Part shown: piece by piece, positions 9,219-18,608 of the stretch | Position numbering within the stretch: the first letter of the stretch is position 1 | How the letters are laid out: every line of letters begins with the position of its first letter | Assembly (NCBI RefSeq): GCF_004402405.1 | Contig: NZ_SOFE01000008.1 | Location: 124,001 to 188,000, forward strand | From: Cryobacterium levicorallinum | GTDB taxonomy: Bacteria; Actinomycetota; Actinomycetes; Actinomycetales; Microbacteriaceae | Reading direction: 5' to 3' | DNA: 64,000 nt | The notes under the pieces: model-generated | The model's input: the letters and a program-made list of their open reading frames with translations, nothing else | The model's database searches: none | What the model was told of the DNA's origin: nothing | Translations under genes and position numbers: made by a program

Positions 9219-9647
9219 CTGACATCCACGTCCACCTCCGCCCCCACCGAATTCCACGTCGACGCCCCGGCTATCGCCACTGTCGCAGCCGCTGCCAAGC
9301 CGACGACCATCGCCGAGTACGTGGCCGTGCCGGCCGAGCCGCTCGCGACCGTCGTCGGCCTGCTCCGGGACAAGTTCGACCTGGCCCTGCCGGAGACCTC
9401 GACGGAACTGTGGCACGGACATCCGGTCTGGCTCGACGATGACCTACCGGTCGCCGGATTCAAGGCGTACCCCACCTTCGTCACCGTGTTGTTCTGGCGC
9501 GGACAGGCCATCACCGATCACTCGGGCAAGCTCAACGCGAGCGGGTCGGCCGAAATGAGCGAGTACAAGCTCAAGAGCGTCGACGACTTCGACAGCGACC
9601 TGTTCGACGTCTGGCTGCAGCAGGTGCGCGAGCTCGAAGCCGCGTAA
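9219..9647 (+). CDS. DUF1801 (YdhG/YjbR-like fold) protein, probable CTG start
   Basis: The body (KFDLALPETSTELWHGHPVWLDDDLPVAGFKAYPTFVTVLFWRG) is a DUF1801-type domain of unknown biochemical role. The first standard start in frame is GTG 9321, but the family's N-terminal motif (TIAEYVAVPAEPLATV) begins before it, so translation must start earlier. The frame is open back to a TGA at 9189. The only plausible initiator is CTG 9219, placed 8 bases after GAAAGAGG (9203-9210), the same Shine-Dalgarno sequence used by the FKBP gene. From CTG the product is 142 aa, with a Thr/Ser/Ala-rich leader. Confidence 0.7.
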   Translation: MTSTSTSAPTEFHVDAPAIATVAAAAKPTTIAEYVAVPAEPLATVVGLLRDKFDLALPETSTELWHGHPVWLDDDLPVAGFKAYPTFVTVLFWRGQAITDHSGKLNASGSAEMSEYKLKSVDDFDSDLFDVWLQQVRELEAA

Positions 9648-9669
9648 CACCCGGCACAGACAGAATCGT

Positions 9670-11895
9670 TCAGTCGACCGCGTCGACCGCGAAAAGTGCG
9701 GCCTGCTCCGGGGCAAGCAGCGGCGCGGTCAGCCCGACGAGGGCGAGCACCGCTCCGGTCAGCGTAACCGATCCTCCGACACTGCCAATGGCAGCTTCGT
9801 CGACGGTCGGTGAAGCGGCGTTTGAGCCTCCACCCGCGGCATTCCATGCCGGCGGTGCATCCTGAATTGCGCGCGGGGCGCCTCCGAGCAGCAGCGGCGA
9901 CACTCGGTAGCGCCGCTCTGGCGCGAGCCCGGGAAACCGCATCCGTTCGGGCAGCGCCGAACGCGGAGCGGTGAGGGCCACCTGGGCGAAGAGGGCCGTG
10001 TTCTGGTCGGGCGAGACGACGCCGTGCAATTCGAGGGCCGGGTCGCTGGGGTCGGCCCTTACAACGACGCCGGAGTGCAGTAGGAGGCGCAGGCGCTTAT
10101 AGTGCGTGATCCACTCAGCGATCTGCCCGAGCTCCTCGGCGCTGGCGCTGGTGAGGTCCCACTCGATGCCGGCGCTGCCGAACAGGGCAGTCGCCAGTCG
10201 GAAGCTGAGCTCGGAGGTGCGTCCGGTGGTGTGCGCCGTGGCCGCACCGAGATGCCCCCCGAGGTATTCCGGCGGCATGAGCACACCCGTATAGCGCTGG
10301 ATCTGCTGTCGCTCGAGCGGGTCGTTGGTATCGCTGGTCCAGACCCGGTCGACGCGCTCGAGGATACCCAGGTCGATCCGGGCTCCCCCTGACGCACAGG
10401 ACTCGATCTCGACGCCCGGATGCGCCGCGCGTACCGCATCGATGAGCCGGTACAGCGCCGCCGTCTGCCGGTGCGCGGAACCGGCCAGCAGATCGCGGTT
10501 GTGGTCCCACTTTAGGTAGGCGATCGGGTACTCCGTGAGCAGGGCGGTGAGCCGTGCCAAGACCCACGCAAAGGCCTTCGGATGGCCAAGGTCGAGCACG
10601 CGCTGGAACCTCCAGGTCAGCGCCGCTTTTTCACCGGCGGCGGATTCCGAGACTCCACCGAGCACCCACTCCGGGTGCGCACGGGCCACCTCCGAATCGA
10701 GACTCACCATCTCCGGTTCGACCCAGAGGCCAAAATCCAGGCCGACCGCGTGCACATGTTCGATCAGAGGATGCAGGCCATGGGGCCAGGTCACGGGGTC
10801 GACGAACCAGTCGCCGAGGGCACGGCGATCATCCCGACGATTGGTGAACCAGCCGTCGTCGAGGACGAATCGTTCCACGCCGGCCCGCGCCCCGGCATCC
10901 GCAAGTCGAGCCAGAGTAGGCAGGTCGTGCTTGAAGTAGACGGCCTCCCACGTGTTCATCACGACCGGGCGCGGCGTCTTAATAGTTGACCACGATCGGA
11001 TCCACGGATGCAGCCGCGCCGACAGCCCGTCGAGCCCAGCCTCCGAGTATGCGGCAACGGTCCAGGGGGTGCTGTAACTCTCACCGGCGGCCACACCCAG
11101 CTCGCCGGAAGCCAGCAGTTCACCGCTTCCGAGCACCGAAAAGCCCAAGGGGCTGTTCTCCGCCCAGGCGCGCTTGTCACCGCTCCAGGCGAGGTGGGTG
11201 CACCACACTTCACCGGAACGAAAACCGAATCCGGGTGTTCCGGCCACCATGAGAAAGGAGTCGTCATGCCCGGGACGGCCGTGTCGGGACTCCCGGCTCC
11301 ACACGCCGTGGCCAAGGATGCTGCGTTGCGGCCGGCGCTCGTGAGTCCACAGCCCGGTGAAGTCAAGCAGTTCGCCGGCCCGACCGGGAATTGGCAGGAT
11401 GACGTCGAGCGAACCGAGTTCGAATGCTGCATCGCCGGCGGCGGTACTCGTATTAGTCACGGTGTGGCGCAGCCGAAGCACTCCCTGAACCGAGAGTTCA
11501 AGGTCGGTGCGCACGGATATCTGTGCGGCGGCATCGGCCAGCAAGAGTGTCAGGGTCTGGGTACCGGGCAATGCGGCGCGCCCCGCGGGGCGCTCACCGG
11601 CTCGAACGCCGACCAGGCTAAGGTCGATGGCCGGGCTGCCCAGGCCCGGCCGGAAACCGCTGATTCCCGGGCGTCCGCTCCACCCCTGCGCGAGGGTGGG
11701 CAGCAGGGTGAGCCGCAGAGGCACGTCGATCGAGCTTGGCGCGATCGCCGGCACGGATGCGTCGGCCAACGTCGTCAGCATAGCGGCGCTCAAATCGCCC
11801 AGGTCGGCACCCCAGTGCACGATAACGGGCACCCCCGTGCCGCGGGCGTCCAGCACCAGGCTGGTGCCCGCGGCACGGAGGTAGGAAATGGGCAC
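9670..11895 (-). CDS. Alpha-galactosidase, glycoside hydrolase family 36
   Basis: 741 aa from GTG 11895, chosen because it lies just after the stop of the upstream binding-protein gene. An N-terminal beta-sandwich leads into the catalytic barrel. The nucleophile Asp is in IAYLKWDHNRDL and the acid/base Asp in VWTSDTNDPLERQ; FVLDDGWF and SCASGGARIDLG are further GH36 markers. No signal peptide is present, so it acts in the cytoplasm on imported alpha-galactosides. It is the last gene of an operon with a beta-galactosidase and an ABC importer. No clear Shine-Dalgarno precedes the GTG, so translation may be coupled. Confidence 0.9.
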   Translation of the reverse strand: MPISYLRAAGTSLVLDARGTGVPVIVHWGADLGDLSAAMLTTLADASVPAIAPSSIDVPLRLTLLPTLAQGWSGRPGISGFRPGLGSPAIDLSLVGVRAGERPAGRAALPGTQTLTLLLADAAAQISVRTDLELSVQGVLRLRHTVTNTSTAAGDAAFELGSLDVILPIPGRAGELLDFTGLWTHERRPQRSILGHGVWSRESRHGRPGHDDSFLMVAGTPGFGFRSGEVWCTHLAWSGDKRAWAENSPLGFSVLGSGELLASGELGVAAGESYSTPWTVAAYSEAGLDGLSARLHPWIRSWSTIKTPRPVVMNTWEAVYFKHDLPTLARLADAGARAGVERFVLDDGWFTNRRDDRRALGDWFVDPVTWPHGLHPLIEHVHAVGLDFGLWVEPEMVSLDSEVARAHPEWVLGGVSESAAGEKAALTWRFQRVLDLGHPKAFAWVLARLTALLTEYPIAYLKWDHNRDLLAGSAHRQTAALYRLIDAVRAAHPGVEIESCASGGARIDLGILERVDRVWTSDTNDPLERQQIQRYTGVLMPPEYLGGHLGAATAHTTGRTSELSFRLATALFGSAGIEWDLTSASAEELGQIAEWITHYKRLRLLLHSGVVVRADPSDPALELHGVVSPDQNTALFAQVALTAPRSALPERMRFPGLAPERRYRVSPLLLGGAPRAIQDAPPAWNAAGGGSNAASPTVDEAAIGSVGGSVTLTGAVLALVGLTAPLLAPEQAALFAVDAVD

Positions 11896-11908
11896 AGTAG
11901 AACTGATG

Positions 11909-13240
11909 CTACTTGTTGACCGGGATCGACTGAGCCTCAAGAGCGTTGATCGTGCTCTGCTGAGCGCTCGTGAGAGCCTCCGTCAGGGTGCCATTACCCG
12001 TGACAGCGCCCTTGAAGCCGTCCGAGGTGTCGTTGTACACCTGCGTCATGGTTGGGCCCCAGACGAAGTCGGGCGATACCTGAGCTGACGCCTCGGCGAA
12101 CACGTCATAGATGGGCTGGCCACCGTAGAACTCAACGCCTTCCTTGAGGGCCGGCAGTTCCAGGCCGCTCTTGGCGGCCGGGTACAGGTTGGCCGACTCG
12201 TTCAGCATCGTGAGCGCCTCGTCAGAGGTGTTCAGCCACAGCGCGAACTGGGCGGCCTCGTACGGGTGCTTCGAGCCCTTGAAGACCGCGGTCGACGAGC
12301 CACCCCAGTTGCCGGCGGCGTTGTCGCCGGAAGCCCACTGCGGTGAGAGGGCGACGGACCAGTTGCCGGCGGTGTCCGGAGCGCCGCTGGCAATGGAGTT
12401 CGCACCCCAGGCTGCGGAGTTCCAGGTCCAGTTGGAGCCGGTGTTGTAGGCGTTGTTCCACTCGTCGGTCCACGGCGGGTTGGTCGAGACGAGGTCGCGG
12501 TCGATCAGGTCCTGCCAATAGTCGGCAACCTTGACGGACTCCGGGCTGGTCAGGTCGATGGTCCAGTTATCACCATCGTTCTCGAACCAGCTTCCGCCGG
12601 CCTGCCAGACGAATCCGGCGAACTGGTTGATGTCGCTCTGCGAGAAGTTGGTGATGTATCCGCCGGTGGCGCGCACGGCCTCTGCGGCAACGGCGAACTC
12701 TTCCCAGGTGGTGGGGATCGCAATGTTGTTGGCCGCGAAGAGATCTGCGCGGTAGAACATGGCCATGGGCCCGGCATCCTGAGGCACCGCGTAAACAGCG
12801 TCTGCTTCACCGAAGTTGACCTGACCCCAGGTCCAATCCACGAAGTTGTCCTGAGCATCGAGCACACCCTCGCAGGAAGCGAGGTTGGTCAGTCCGTCCT
12901 GCACGCGAAAGTTGGGGAGGGCATCGTATTCGATCTGGCCGAGGTCGGGCGCGTTGCCGGCCTTGAGCTGGTTAAAGAAGTTCTGGTACGTGCCGCCGTT
13001 GCCGTTCGGGCCGGTCTGCACCTTCACCTGAACGTCGGGGTTGTCCTCGTTCCAGATCTTGACGACGTCCTCGATCCCCGGGATCCAGGTCGTAAAGGTC
13101 AGATCAACCTTGCCGTCCGAGGGTGCGCAGGCTGCGGCGTCGCCGCTGTCCTGCGTGGTCGAGCCGGACGCGCAGCCAGCCAGCACGACCGTGGCTGCGG
13201 TGAGCAAAGCGACGGTGGCTGCTCTCTTCTTGATCTGCAT
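11909..13240 (-). CDS. Sugar ABC transporter substrate-binding lipoprotein
   Basis: 443 aa. Begins with a lipoprotein signal (TVVLAGCAS, Cys near residue 23), followed by the extracellular solute-binding protein family 1 fold (LTFTTWIPGIEDVVKIWNEDNPDV; APDLGQIEYDALPNF), rich in Trp and Tyr as expected for an oligosaccharide pocket. It should deliver galactosides to the two permeases encoded upstream in the same operon. Unlike most such operons the binding protein comes after the permeases, separated by a G-run spacer (13241-13307). RBS: AGAAAAGAAGA before the ATG. Confidence 0.92.
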   Translation of the reverse strand: MQIKKRAATVALLTAATVVLAGCASGSTTQDSGDAAACAPSDGKVDLTFTTWIPGIEDVVKIWNEDNPDVQVKVQTGPNGNGGTYQNFFNQLKAGNAPDLGQIEYDALPNFRVQDGLTNLASCEGVLDAQDNFVDWTWGQVNFGEADAVYAVPQDAGPMAMFYRADLFAANNIAIPTTWEEFAVAAEAVRATGGYITNFSQSDINQFAGFVWQAGGSWFENDGDNWTIDLTSPESVKVADYWQDLIDRDLVSTNPPWTDEWNNAYNTGSNWTWNSAAWGANSIASGAPDTAGNWSVALSPQWASGDNAAGNWGGSSTAVFKGSKHPYEAAQFALWLNTSDEALTMLNESANLYPAAKSGLELPALKEGVEFYGGQPIYDVFAEASAQVSPDFVWGPTMTQVYNDTSDGFKGAVTGNGTLTEALTSAQQSTINALEAQSIPVNK

Positions 13241-13257
13241 TATTCTTCTTTTCTATT

Positions 13258-13298
13258 GGGGGTGGGGGTGGTGCAGCTGGGGGGGGAAAGCGAGGGGG
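13258..13298 (+). other. G-run tract with G-quadruplex potential
   Basis: Four G runs of 5, 5, 8 and 5 bases lie at 13258-13262, 13264-13268, 13279-13286 and 13294-13298 on the + strand. The operon is read from the other strand, so its mRNA is C-rich here, between the second permease and the binding-protein gene. Confidence 0.6.
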
Positions 13299-13307
13299 TG
13301 AAGCTGG

Positions 13308-14216
13308 CTACTTCACCGAACCGGCGCTGAGGCCGTTTCGCCAGAAGCGCTGGAGCAGCAGGAAGATGATGATCAGCGGGATGATCGACAGCAGAGCGCC
13401 GATCAGAACGTAATCGCGCAGCACGGGGATCTGGTTGACCTGCGAGTTCCAGGCGTAGAGGCCGAGCGTGACCGGGAACAGGGTCTCGTCGCGCAGCATG
13501 ATCAGCGGCAGGAAGAAATTGTTCCAGATGGCGACGAACTGGAAGAGGAAGACGGTGACGAGGGCCGGCACCATCATCCGCACCGAAACAGTGAAAAAGG
13601 TGCGCAGTTCGCCGGCGCCGTCGAGGCGGGCGGCCTCGATCAGTTCGTCGGGAACGCTGGCCGACGCGTAGATGCGGGAGAGGTAGACCCCGAACGGGCT
13701 GACCAGGCTGGGCAGGAACACCGACCAGAACGTGTTGGTCAGGCTGATCTGGCTGAAGATCAGGAACAGCGGCAGTGCCAGAGCCGTGGCGGGCACGAGC
13801 ACCCCTCCGAGCACGACGTTGAAGATCAGTTCGCGTCCCGGGAAGTTGTACTTGGCCAGTGCGTACCCGCACATTCCGGCGATGAGCGTGCCCACGAGGG
13901 CGCCGCCACCGGCGTACAGCGCGCTGTTGAGCATCCACTTGAGGTAGACGCCGTCGCGGTAGGCCACCAGGTTTGCCATGTTCTCGAACAGGGAGAAGTC
14001 AGCGAACCAGAGCGGGTTCGTGCTGTTGAACTCGGAGCGGTTCTTCGAGGCCGCGACAAGCAGCCACCAGATCGGCACCAGGAAATAGAGCGTGAAGACG
14101 CCCATGACGATCATGGCGCTGACCCGGGCGAACGGGCTCTCTCGCTGCGCGCGCGGTGTCTTGCCCTCGAAGGAACGGATTCCGCGTGCCGGCTTGGTAG
14201 GGGTCAGGGTGCTCAC
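13308..14216 (-). CDS. Sugar ABC transporter permease, MalG type
   Basis: 302 aa from GTG 14216, whose GTGA overlaps the stop of the upstream permease. Six membrane helices are expected; the coupling loop that docks the ATPase is EAARLDGAGELRTFF near residue 205. It partners the MalF-type permease and the binding protein of this operon. No ATPase gene is present here, so a shared MsmK/UgpC-type ATPase encoded elsewhere is presumably used, as in many actinobacterial sugar importers. Confidence 0.92.
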   Translation of the reverse strand: MSTLTPTKPARGIRSFEGKTPRAQRESPFARVSAMIVMGVFTLYFLVPIWWLLVAASKNRSEFNSTNPLWFADFSLFENMANLVAYRDGVYLKWMLNSALYAGGGALVGTLIAGMCGYALAKYNFPGRELIFNVVLGGVLVPATALALPLFLIFSQISLTNTFWSVFLPSLVSPFGVYLSRIYASASVPDELIEAARLDGAGELRTFFTVSVRMMVPALVTVFLFQFVAIWNNFFLPLIMLRDETLFPVTLGLYAWNSQVNQIPVLRDYVLIGALLSIIPLIIIFLLLQRFWRNGLSAGSVK

Positions 14217-15166
14217 TTGCTTTCCTTCCGCTGCGTGAACTTCAGGAACGTGAAGGAAAGGATGAACGTGGCCAGGGCCAGCACCACGGAGAACGCGGCG
14301 GCCAGGTTGAAGTTCGGGATCGATGAGGTGGAGTACACCGTCAGGTTCGGAGTGAACGTGCTGGTCACAGCCGAGCTGAAGCTGCGGAACACCTGCGGTT
14401 CGGCGAGCAGCTGCAGGGTGCCGATGATCGAGAAGATCGCGGTCAGGACGATCGCCGGCATGATCAGCGGGATCTTGACCGACCAGGCGATGCGCAGCTG
14501 CCCGGCCCCGTCGAGGCGGGCGGCCTCGTAGAGCTCGGCCGGGATCGCCAGCAGCGCCGAGTAGATAATGAGCATGTTGTATCCCACGAAGACCCAGGTG
14601 ACGACGTTGGCGATGGCCCAGAGAACGAGGTCCGCCGAGAGGAAATTGATGTTCTCGGTGACGGCACTGAACGGTGACAGGTTGGGCGAGTAGAGGTAGC
14701 CCCACATGATCGCGGCGATGACGCCGGGCACCGCGTAGGGAACAAAGAACGCCAGCCGAAAGAACTTCTTTCCGCGCACGAGCGGCGAGTCCAGCAGCAG
14801 GGCGAATAGCAGTGCGAGGCCGAGCATGATCGGCACCTGCACGGCGCCGAAGGCGAGCACCCGGCCGATCGACTCCCAGAAAGGCCCGTTCTGGAAGACC
14901 AGGATGTACTGGGTGAGTCCGCCGAAGACCTGAGTCGCTTGACCGAAAGTGCCCTCGCGCTCGATCACGAGCAGCGATTGGTAGATCGCATAGCCGATCG
15001 GCAGGAGGTAGAACAGGGCGAACAGTGCACCGAAAGGGATCACGAACGCGAGGATCGCTCCTTTGTGCTGCACGCGGGGCTTTGCTCCTGGCGGCTTGGC
15101 TGCGCGGGGCCCCTTCCCAGCGGCGGCGCCCGCGGCATCCGTCATAGGAACGGCAGGTGCGCTCAT
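14213..15166 (-). CDS. Sugar ABC transporter permease, MalF type
   Basis: 317 aa. A basic, Ala/Pro-rich N-terminal tail precedes six membrane helices (AILAFVIPFGALFALFYLLP is the first). The EAA coupling loop reads EAARLDGAGQLRIAW. Its ATG overlaps the stop of the GH42 gene (ATGA, 15163-15166) and its own stop overlaps the MalG-type start. It forms the membrane channel for galactoside import. Confidence 0.92.
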   Translation of the reverse strand: MSAPAVPMTDAAGAAAGKGPRAAKPPGAKPRVQHKGAILAFVIPFGALFALFYLLPIGYAIYQSLLVIEREGTFGQATQVFGGLTQYILVFQNGPFWESIGRVLAFGAVQVPIMLGLALLFALLLDSPLVRGKKFFRLAFFVPYAVPGVIAAIMWGYLYSPNLSPFSAVTENINFLSADLVLWAIANVVTWVFVGYNMLIIYSALLAIPAELYEAARLDGAGQLRIAWSVKIPLIMPAIVLTAIFSIIGTLQLLAEPQVFRSFSSAVTSTFTPNLTVYSTSSIPNFNLAAAFSVVLALATFILSFTFLKFTQRKESK

Positions 15167-17199
15167 GATGCGGGGTCCTCTCTAATCACGCGGACGGCGC
15201 CGGCCGGCACGCGCACGACTCGACCGATGGGCTCTCCGACGACAAGTTCATGGCCGGAGGCCGGAAGCTCAACGTCGTCGTGACCGTGGTTGATGATGAA
15301 CAGGTAGCTGCCGGTGGCGTTCACTCGGCGAACGACCTCGATGGTTCCCGCGCTCTCCGGGCCAACCGCGGTAACGCGTGCTTCCTCAGCAATCGTGCGC
15401 ATGAGGTTCCTCAATGCTCCGGGCTCCAGCGCGGTCGCAACGTACCAGGCGGTCCCGCTTCTGTGACCGTTGCGAGTGATGGCGGGGATTCCGGGTAGTG
15501 GCCCGTCAAGGTAGTTCGCCACCACCTCGGCGGTGTCCACCCGCAGGCGTTCGCTCCATAGGCTCGCGGCGGCGCCAGAGTCGAGGGTGAGAACGTGTCC
15601 GGGCAGCAGCGGTGAGAATTCTTCCACAGTGATTCCGAGGAGCTCGCGGAACGCGCCAGGGTAGCCACCGGAGCGCACCCGGTCGTCTTCGTCGACGATG
15701 CCGCTGAAAAAAGTGATCAGGGCGTGGCCGCCGGCCGCAACATAGGAACCCAGGTTCCGGGCCTGCTCGTCAGAGATTAGGTAGAGGCACGGGGCGACAA
15801 CGAGGCGGTAGGCCGAGAAATCAGCGTCGGGCGAGACGATGTCGACCGTGACGCCGAGCTGGTGCAGGGCCGTGTAGGCGGCGTGCACCTGGTCGAGATA
15901 GCGCACCGCATGGGAGGGGCGAGACTCTCCGTCGCCGGCCCACCAGGCCTCCCAGCTGAAGATGATCGCGGCATCCGCGACGACCCGGCTGCCGGCGACC
16001 TCGACGAGGCGATCAAGGGTCGCGCCCAGGGCCACGACCTCGCGCCAGAGCACGGTGTCGGTGCCAGCGTGGGGTACCAGGGCGGAGTGGAACTTCTCTG
16101 ACCCTTGCAGGGAGGCGCGCCACTGGAAGAAGCAGATGCCATCGGCACCGCGGGCGACGTGGGCGAGGGAATTACGAGTCATCTCGCCGGGCACCTTGGC
16201 CAGGTTGTGCGGCTGCCAGTTGACGGCGCCGGTGGCCTGTTCCATGAGCAGCCAAGGCTCCCCCTGGGCGAGCCCACGAGTGAGGTCAGCGGCGAAAGCG
16301 AGTTCGATGGCTGGGTCGGCGAGGCGATGGTCGAGGTAGTGGTCGTTGGCGATAATGTCCATATCGCCGGCCCAAGACCAGTAGTCGAGGTTACGGATGT
16401 GCGCGGTGACCATGAAATTGGTGGTCACGGCCACGTTCGAGTGGCGGCGCAGCACCGCGGCCTCGAGGCGGTAGTAGTCGAGCAGTTCGGCTGAGCTGAA
16501 TCGGTGGAAGTCGAGCATCTGGCCCGGGTTCCGGCTGGACAGCGTGAGCCGCGGGGTAAGGATCTCGGCCCACTCGCCGTAGCGCTGGCTCCAGAACGAG
16601 GTACCCCAGGCGGCGTTGAGAGCGTCAATCGTGCCGTAGCGCGCCTCCAGCCAGAGGCGAAACGCAGCCGCGGTGTCATCACAGTAGCAAAGCGCGTTGT
16701 GGCAGCCCAGTTCGTTGGACACGTGCCAGAGGGCGACGGCCGGGTGGTGGCCGTACCGCTCGGCGACCTTCTCCACCAGGGCGAGCGCGTGCTCACGGAA
16801 CACGGCCGAACTCGGACACCAGGCTTGGCGGCCGCCCGGGAAGCGGGTGGTGCCTTCGGCGGTGACCGGGAGCATCTCGGGGTGGAGCGTGGTCAGCCAC
16901 GGCGGCGGCGAGGAGGTGCCGGTGCCGAGATTGACCCGGATGCCATTGGCGTGCAAGAGCTCGATAATCGTGTCGAGGGTGGCAAAGTCGTATTCGCCCG
17001 CCCGCGGTTCGAGGTGGGACCAGCCAAAGATATTGATGGCGACGAGGTCAACGCCGGCCTCGCGCATCAGGCGCACGTCGTCGGTCCACGTCTCGGGCCC
17101 CCACTGCTCGGGATTGTAGTCACAGCCGTAGGCGATGCCCTCGTGCACGAACGGAGCGGCCGTGGCCGTCTCGTTCAAAGTGGCTGCTCGCGAGTTCAT
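15163..17199 (-). CDS. Beta-galactosidase, glycoside hydrolase family 42
   Basis: 678 aa from ATG 17199, preceded by AGGGAG; the frame is open further upstream but that would cross both operators. It opens with IAYGCDYNPEQW, typical of GH42. The acid/base Glu is in WHVSNELGCHN and the nucleophile Glu in LLMEQATGAVNWQP. Cysteines in GCHNALCYCDD resemble the zinc cluster of GH42 enzymes. The C-terminal trimerisation and beta domains are present. As first gene of the operon it should split beta-galactosides in the cytoplasm after import. Confidence 0.92.
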   Translation of the reverse strand: MNSRAATLNETATAAPFVHEGIAYGCDYNPEQWGPETWTDDVRLMREAGVDLVAINIFGWSHLEPRAGEYDFATLDTIIELLHANGIRVNLGTGTSSPPPWLTTLHPEMLPVTAEGTTRFPGGRQAWCPSSAVFREHALALVEKVAERYGHHPAVALWHVSNELGCHNALCYCDDTAAAFRLWLEARYGTIDALNAAWGTSFWSQRYGEWAEILTPRLTLSSRNPGQMLDFHRFSSAELLDYYRLEAAVLRRHSNVAVTTNFMVTAHIRNLDYWSWAGDMDIIANDHYLDHRLADPAIELAFAADLTRGLAQGEPWLLMEQATGAVNWQPHNLAKVPGEMTRNSLAHVARGADGICFFQWRASLQGSEKFHSALVPHAGTDTVLWREVVALGATLDRLVEVAGSRVVADAAIIFSWEAWWAGDGESRPSHAVRYLDQVHAAYTALHQLGVTVDIVSPDADFSAYRLVVAPCLYLISDEQARNLGSYVAAGGHALITFFSGIVDEDDRVRSGGYPGAFRELLGITVEEFSPLLPGHVLTLDSGAAASLWSERLRVDTAEVVANYLDGPLPGIPAITRNGHRSGTAWYVATALEPGALRNLMRTIAEEARVTAVGPESAGTIEVVRRVNATGSYLFIINHGHDDVELPASGHELVVGEPIGRVVRVPAGAVRVIREDPAS

Positions 17200-17251
17200 G
17201 CGCTCCCTGACTGTGGCGTGCAAGCCGTATTGGCGACACACTGTTGACGGC

Positions 17252-17269
17252 TCTGTGAACGTACACAGA
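17252..17269. promoter_or_regulatory. LacI-family operator 1
   Basis: TCTGTGAACGTACACAGA is a near-perfect palindrome around ACGT with 6-bp matching ends. It lies 53 bp upstream of the GH42 start in the divergent intergenic region. An identical copy follows 45 bp away. Confidence 0.8.
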
Positions 17270-17296
17270 ATCAAGAAAAAACTCTCCATTGGGTTT

Positions 17297-17314
17297 TCTG
17301 TGAACGTACACAGA
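17297..17314. promoter_or_regulatory. LacI-family operator 2
   Basis: Exact second copy of the 18-bp palindrome, 63 bp upstream of the lacI ATG. The 45-bp spacing is about 4.3 helical turns, so the two sites may be bound together or serve the two divergent promoters separately. Confidence 0.8.
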
Positions 17315-17376
17315 CTAAGTATCTGCCGGCGGTCCTGTCAAGCGCGGCGGTTGTTCGTGCGCGTTACAGTTATCAA

Positions 17377-18399
17377 ATGGTGATAATTCCGTCTCGACGC
17401 AAACGCGCGACGATTCACGACGTCGCTGTGGAGGCTGGCGTGTCCCGCGGCACGGTCAGTCGGGTCGTAAACGACGAACCCTACGTCTCGGCGTCAGCCC
17501 GCATCGCCATCGAAGCCGCCATCGAGAAGGTCGGTTATGTCCCGAACAACGCAGCGCGCAGCCTGGTCATGCAGCGCTCAGAAGCGGTTGGCTTCATTGT
17601 GCACGAGCCACACTCGCTATTTCTGGATGACCCGAACATCGGCGGAATCCTGCTCGGAGCCAACACCGTGCTTTCCCACTCGGACTACCAGATGGTCAGT
17701 CTCGTCATCGACTCCCAGCGCGACTCCGACCGCGTCGCCCGCTACCTCAGCGGCGGTTTCGTCGACGGGGTAATCATCGTCTCCGCCCGCCGCGAAGACC
17801 CAATCACCCGAGTCATCGAGAAGCTGCGTCTTCCGGCGGCTTTCGTTGGACATCCGCCAGAGCAGAGCCCGCTGCCATTCGTAGGAATCGACAACCGGGC
17901 ATCAGCGCGCGCGATCACCGAACGCCTCATGCAGACCGGACGCAAGCGCATTGGCATGGTCGCAGCCGCACTCGATCGCGATTCCGGCGCCGACCGACTC
18001 GCCGGCTTCACGGATGCCCTGGGCGACCGCTTCGACCCTGCTCTCGTCGCCCGAGTACCGCTCTACACCTTCACCGACGGGATTGAAGGCATGCGCACGC
18101 TTCTTGAACGCGACCCACTGATTGACGGCGTGTTCGCGGCTTCTGACGCCGTAGCAGCGGGAGCACTCGAAGCGCTCCGCCATGCCGGGCGCAGCGTGCC
18201 CGGTGACGTCGGCATCGTCGGATTTGACGACAGTTCCTGGGCGCTGCGCACCCAGCCACACCTGTCGACCGTGCACCAGCCGGCCTTCGGCCTGGGTGAG
18301 CGAGCAGCGGAGTGCGTGCTCGGCCAGCTGCGCGGCGAGGAGCAACCCGCCGACGGCATCCTTCTTCAGACACCTATCGTCTGGCGCGACTCCGCTTAA
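17377..18399 (+). CDS. LacI-family transcriptional regulator of the galactoside operon
   Basis: 340 aa. The N-terminal helix-turn-helix reads ATIHDVAVEAGVSRGTVSRVVN (split near residue 22), followed by the hinge and its YVPNNAARSL segment. The remainder is a periplasmic-binding-protein-like sugar sensor (GFDDSSWALRTQPHLSTVHQP near the C-terminus). It is divergent from the GH42 operon across two matching operators, so it very likely represses that operon and itself, with a galactoside as inducer (inferred). Confidence 0.92.
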   Translation: MVIIPSRRKRATIHDVAVEAGVSRGTVSRVVNDEPYVSASARIAIEAAIEKVGYVPNNAARSLVMQRSEAVGFIVHEPHSLFLDDPNIGGILLGANTVLSHSDYQMVSLVIDSQRDSDRVARYLSGGFVDGVIIVSARREDPITRVIEKLRLPAAFVGHPPEQSPLPFVGIDNRASARAITERLMQTGRKRIGMVAAALDRDSGADRLAGFTDALGDRFDPALVARVPLYTFTDGIEGMRTLLERDPLIDGVFAASDAVAAGALEALRHAGRSVPGDVGIVGFDDSSWALRTQPHLSTVHQPAFGLGERAAECVLGQLRGEEQPADGILLQTPIVWRDSA

Positions 18400-18560
18400 G
18401 CGACAAACGTTGGGGATTCCACACCCGGCGTGGCCTACACCACCTCCGCTGTACCGAGAGTCGCGCCGGTAACTCCATGAACAGCTGATGGCTGACCACG
18501 GCGACGTTATGTCAAAAGCATGTATCTATCGACAAGTTCTACTCCGCGACAATAAACAGA

Positions 18561-18594
18561 ACGGCCCACGTCCGAGGACGCGGGCCGTTCTTCG
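18561..18594. terminator. Hairpin terminator between lacI and proX (probably bidirectional)
   Basis: ACGGCCC (18561-18567) pairs with GGGCCGT (18582-18588) and CGTCC with GGACG inside. It lies between two converging genes; short T-rich tracts flank it on both sides, consistent with use from either strand. Confidence 0.7.
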
Positions 18595-18608
18595 TTCAGA
18601 ATCCGTGA

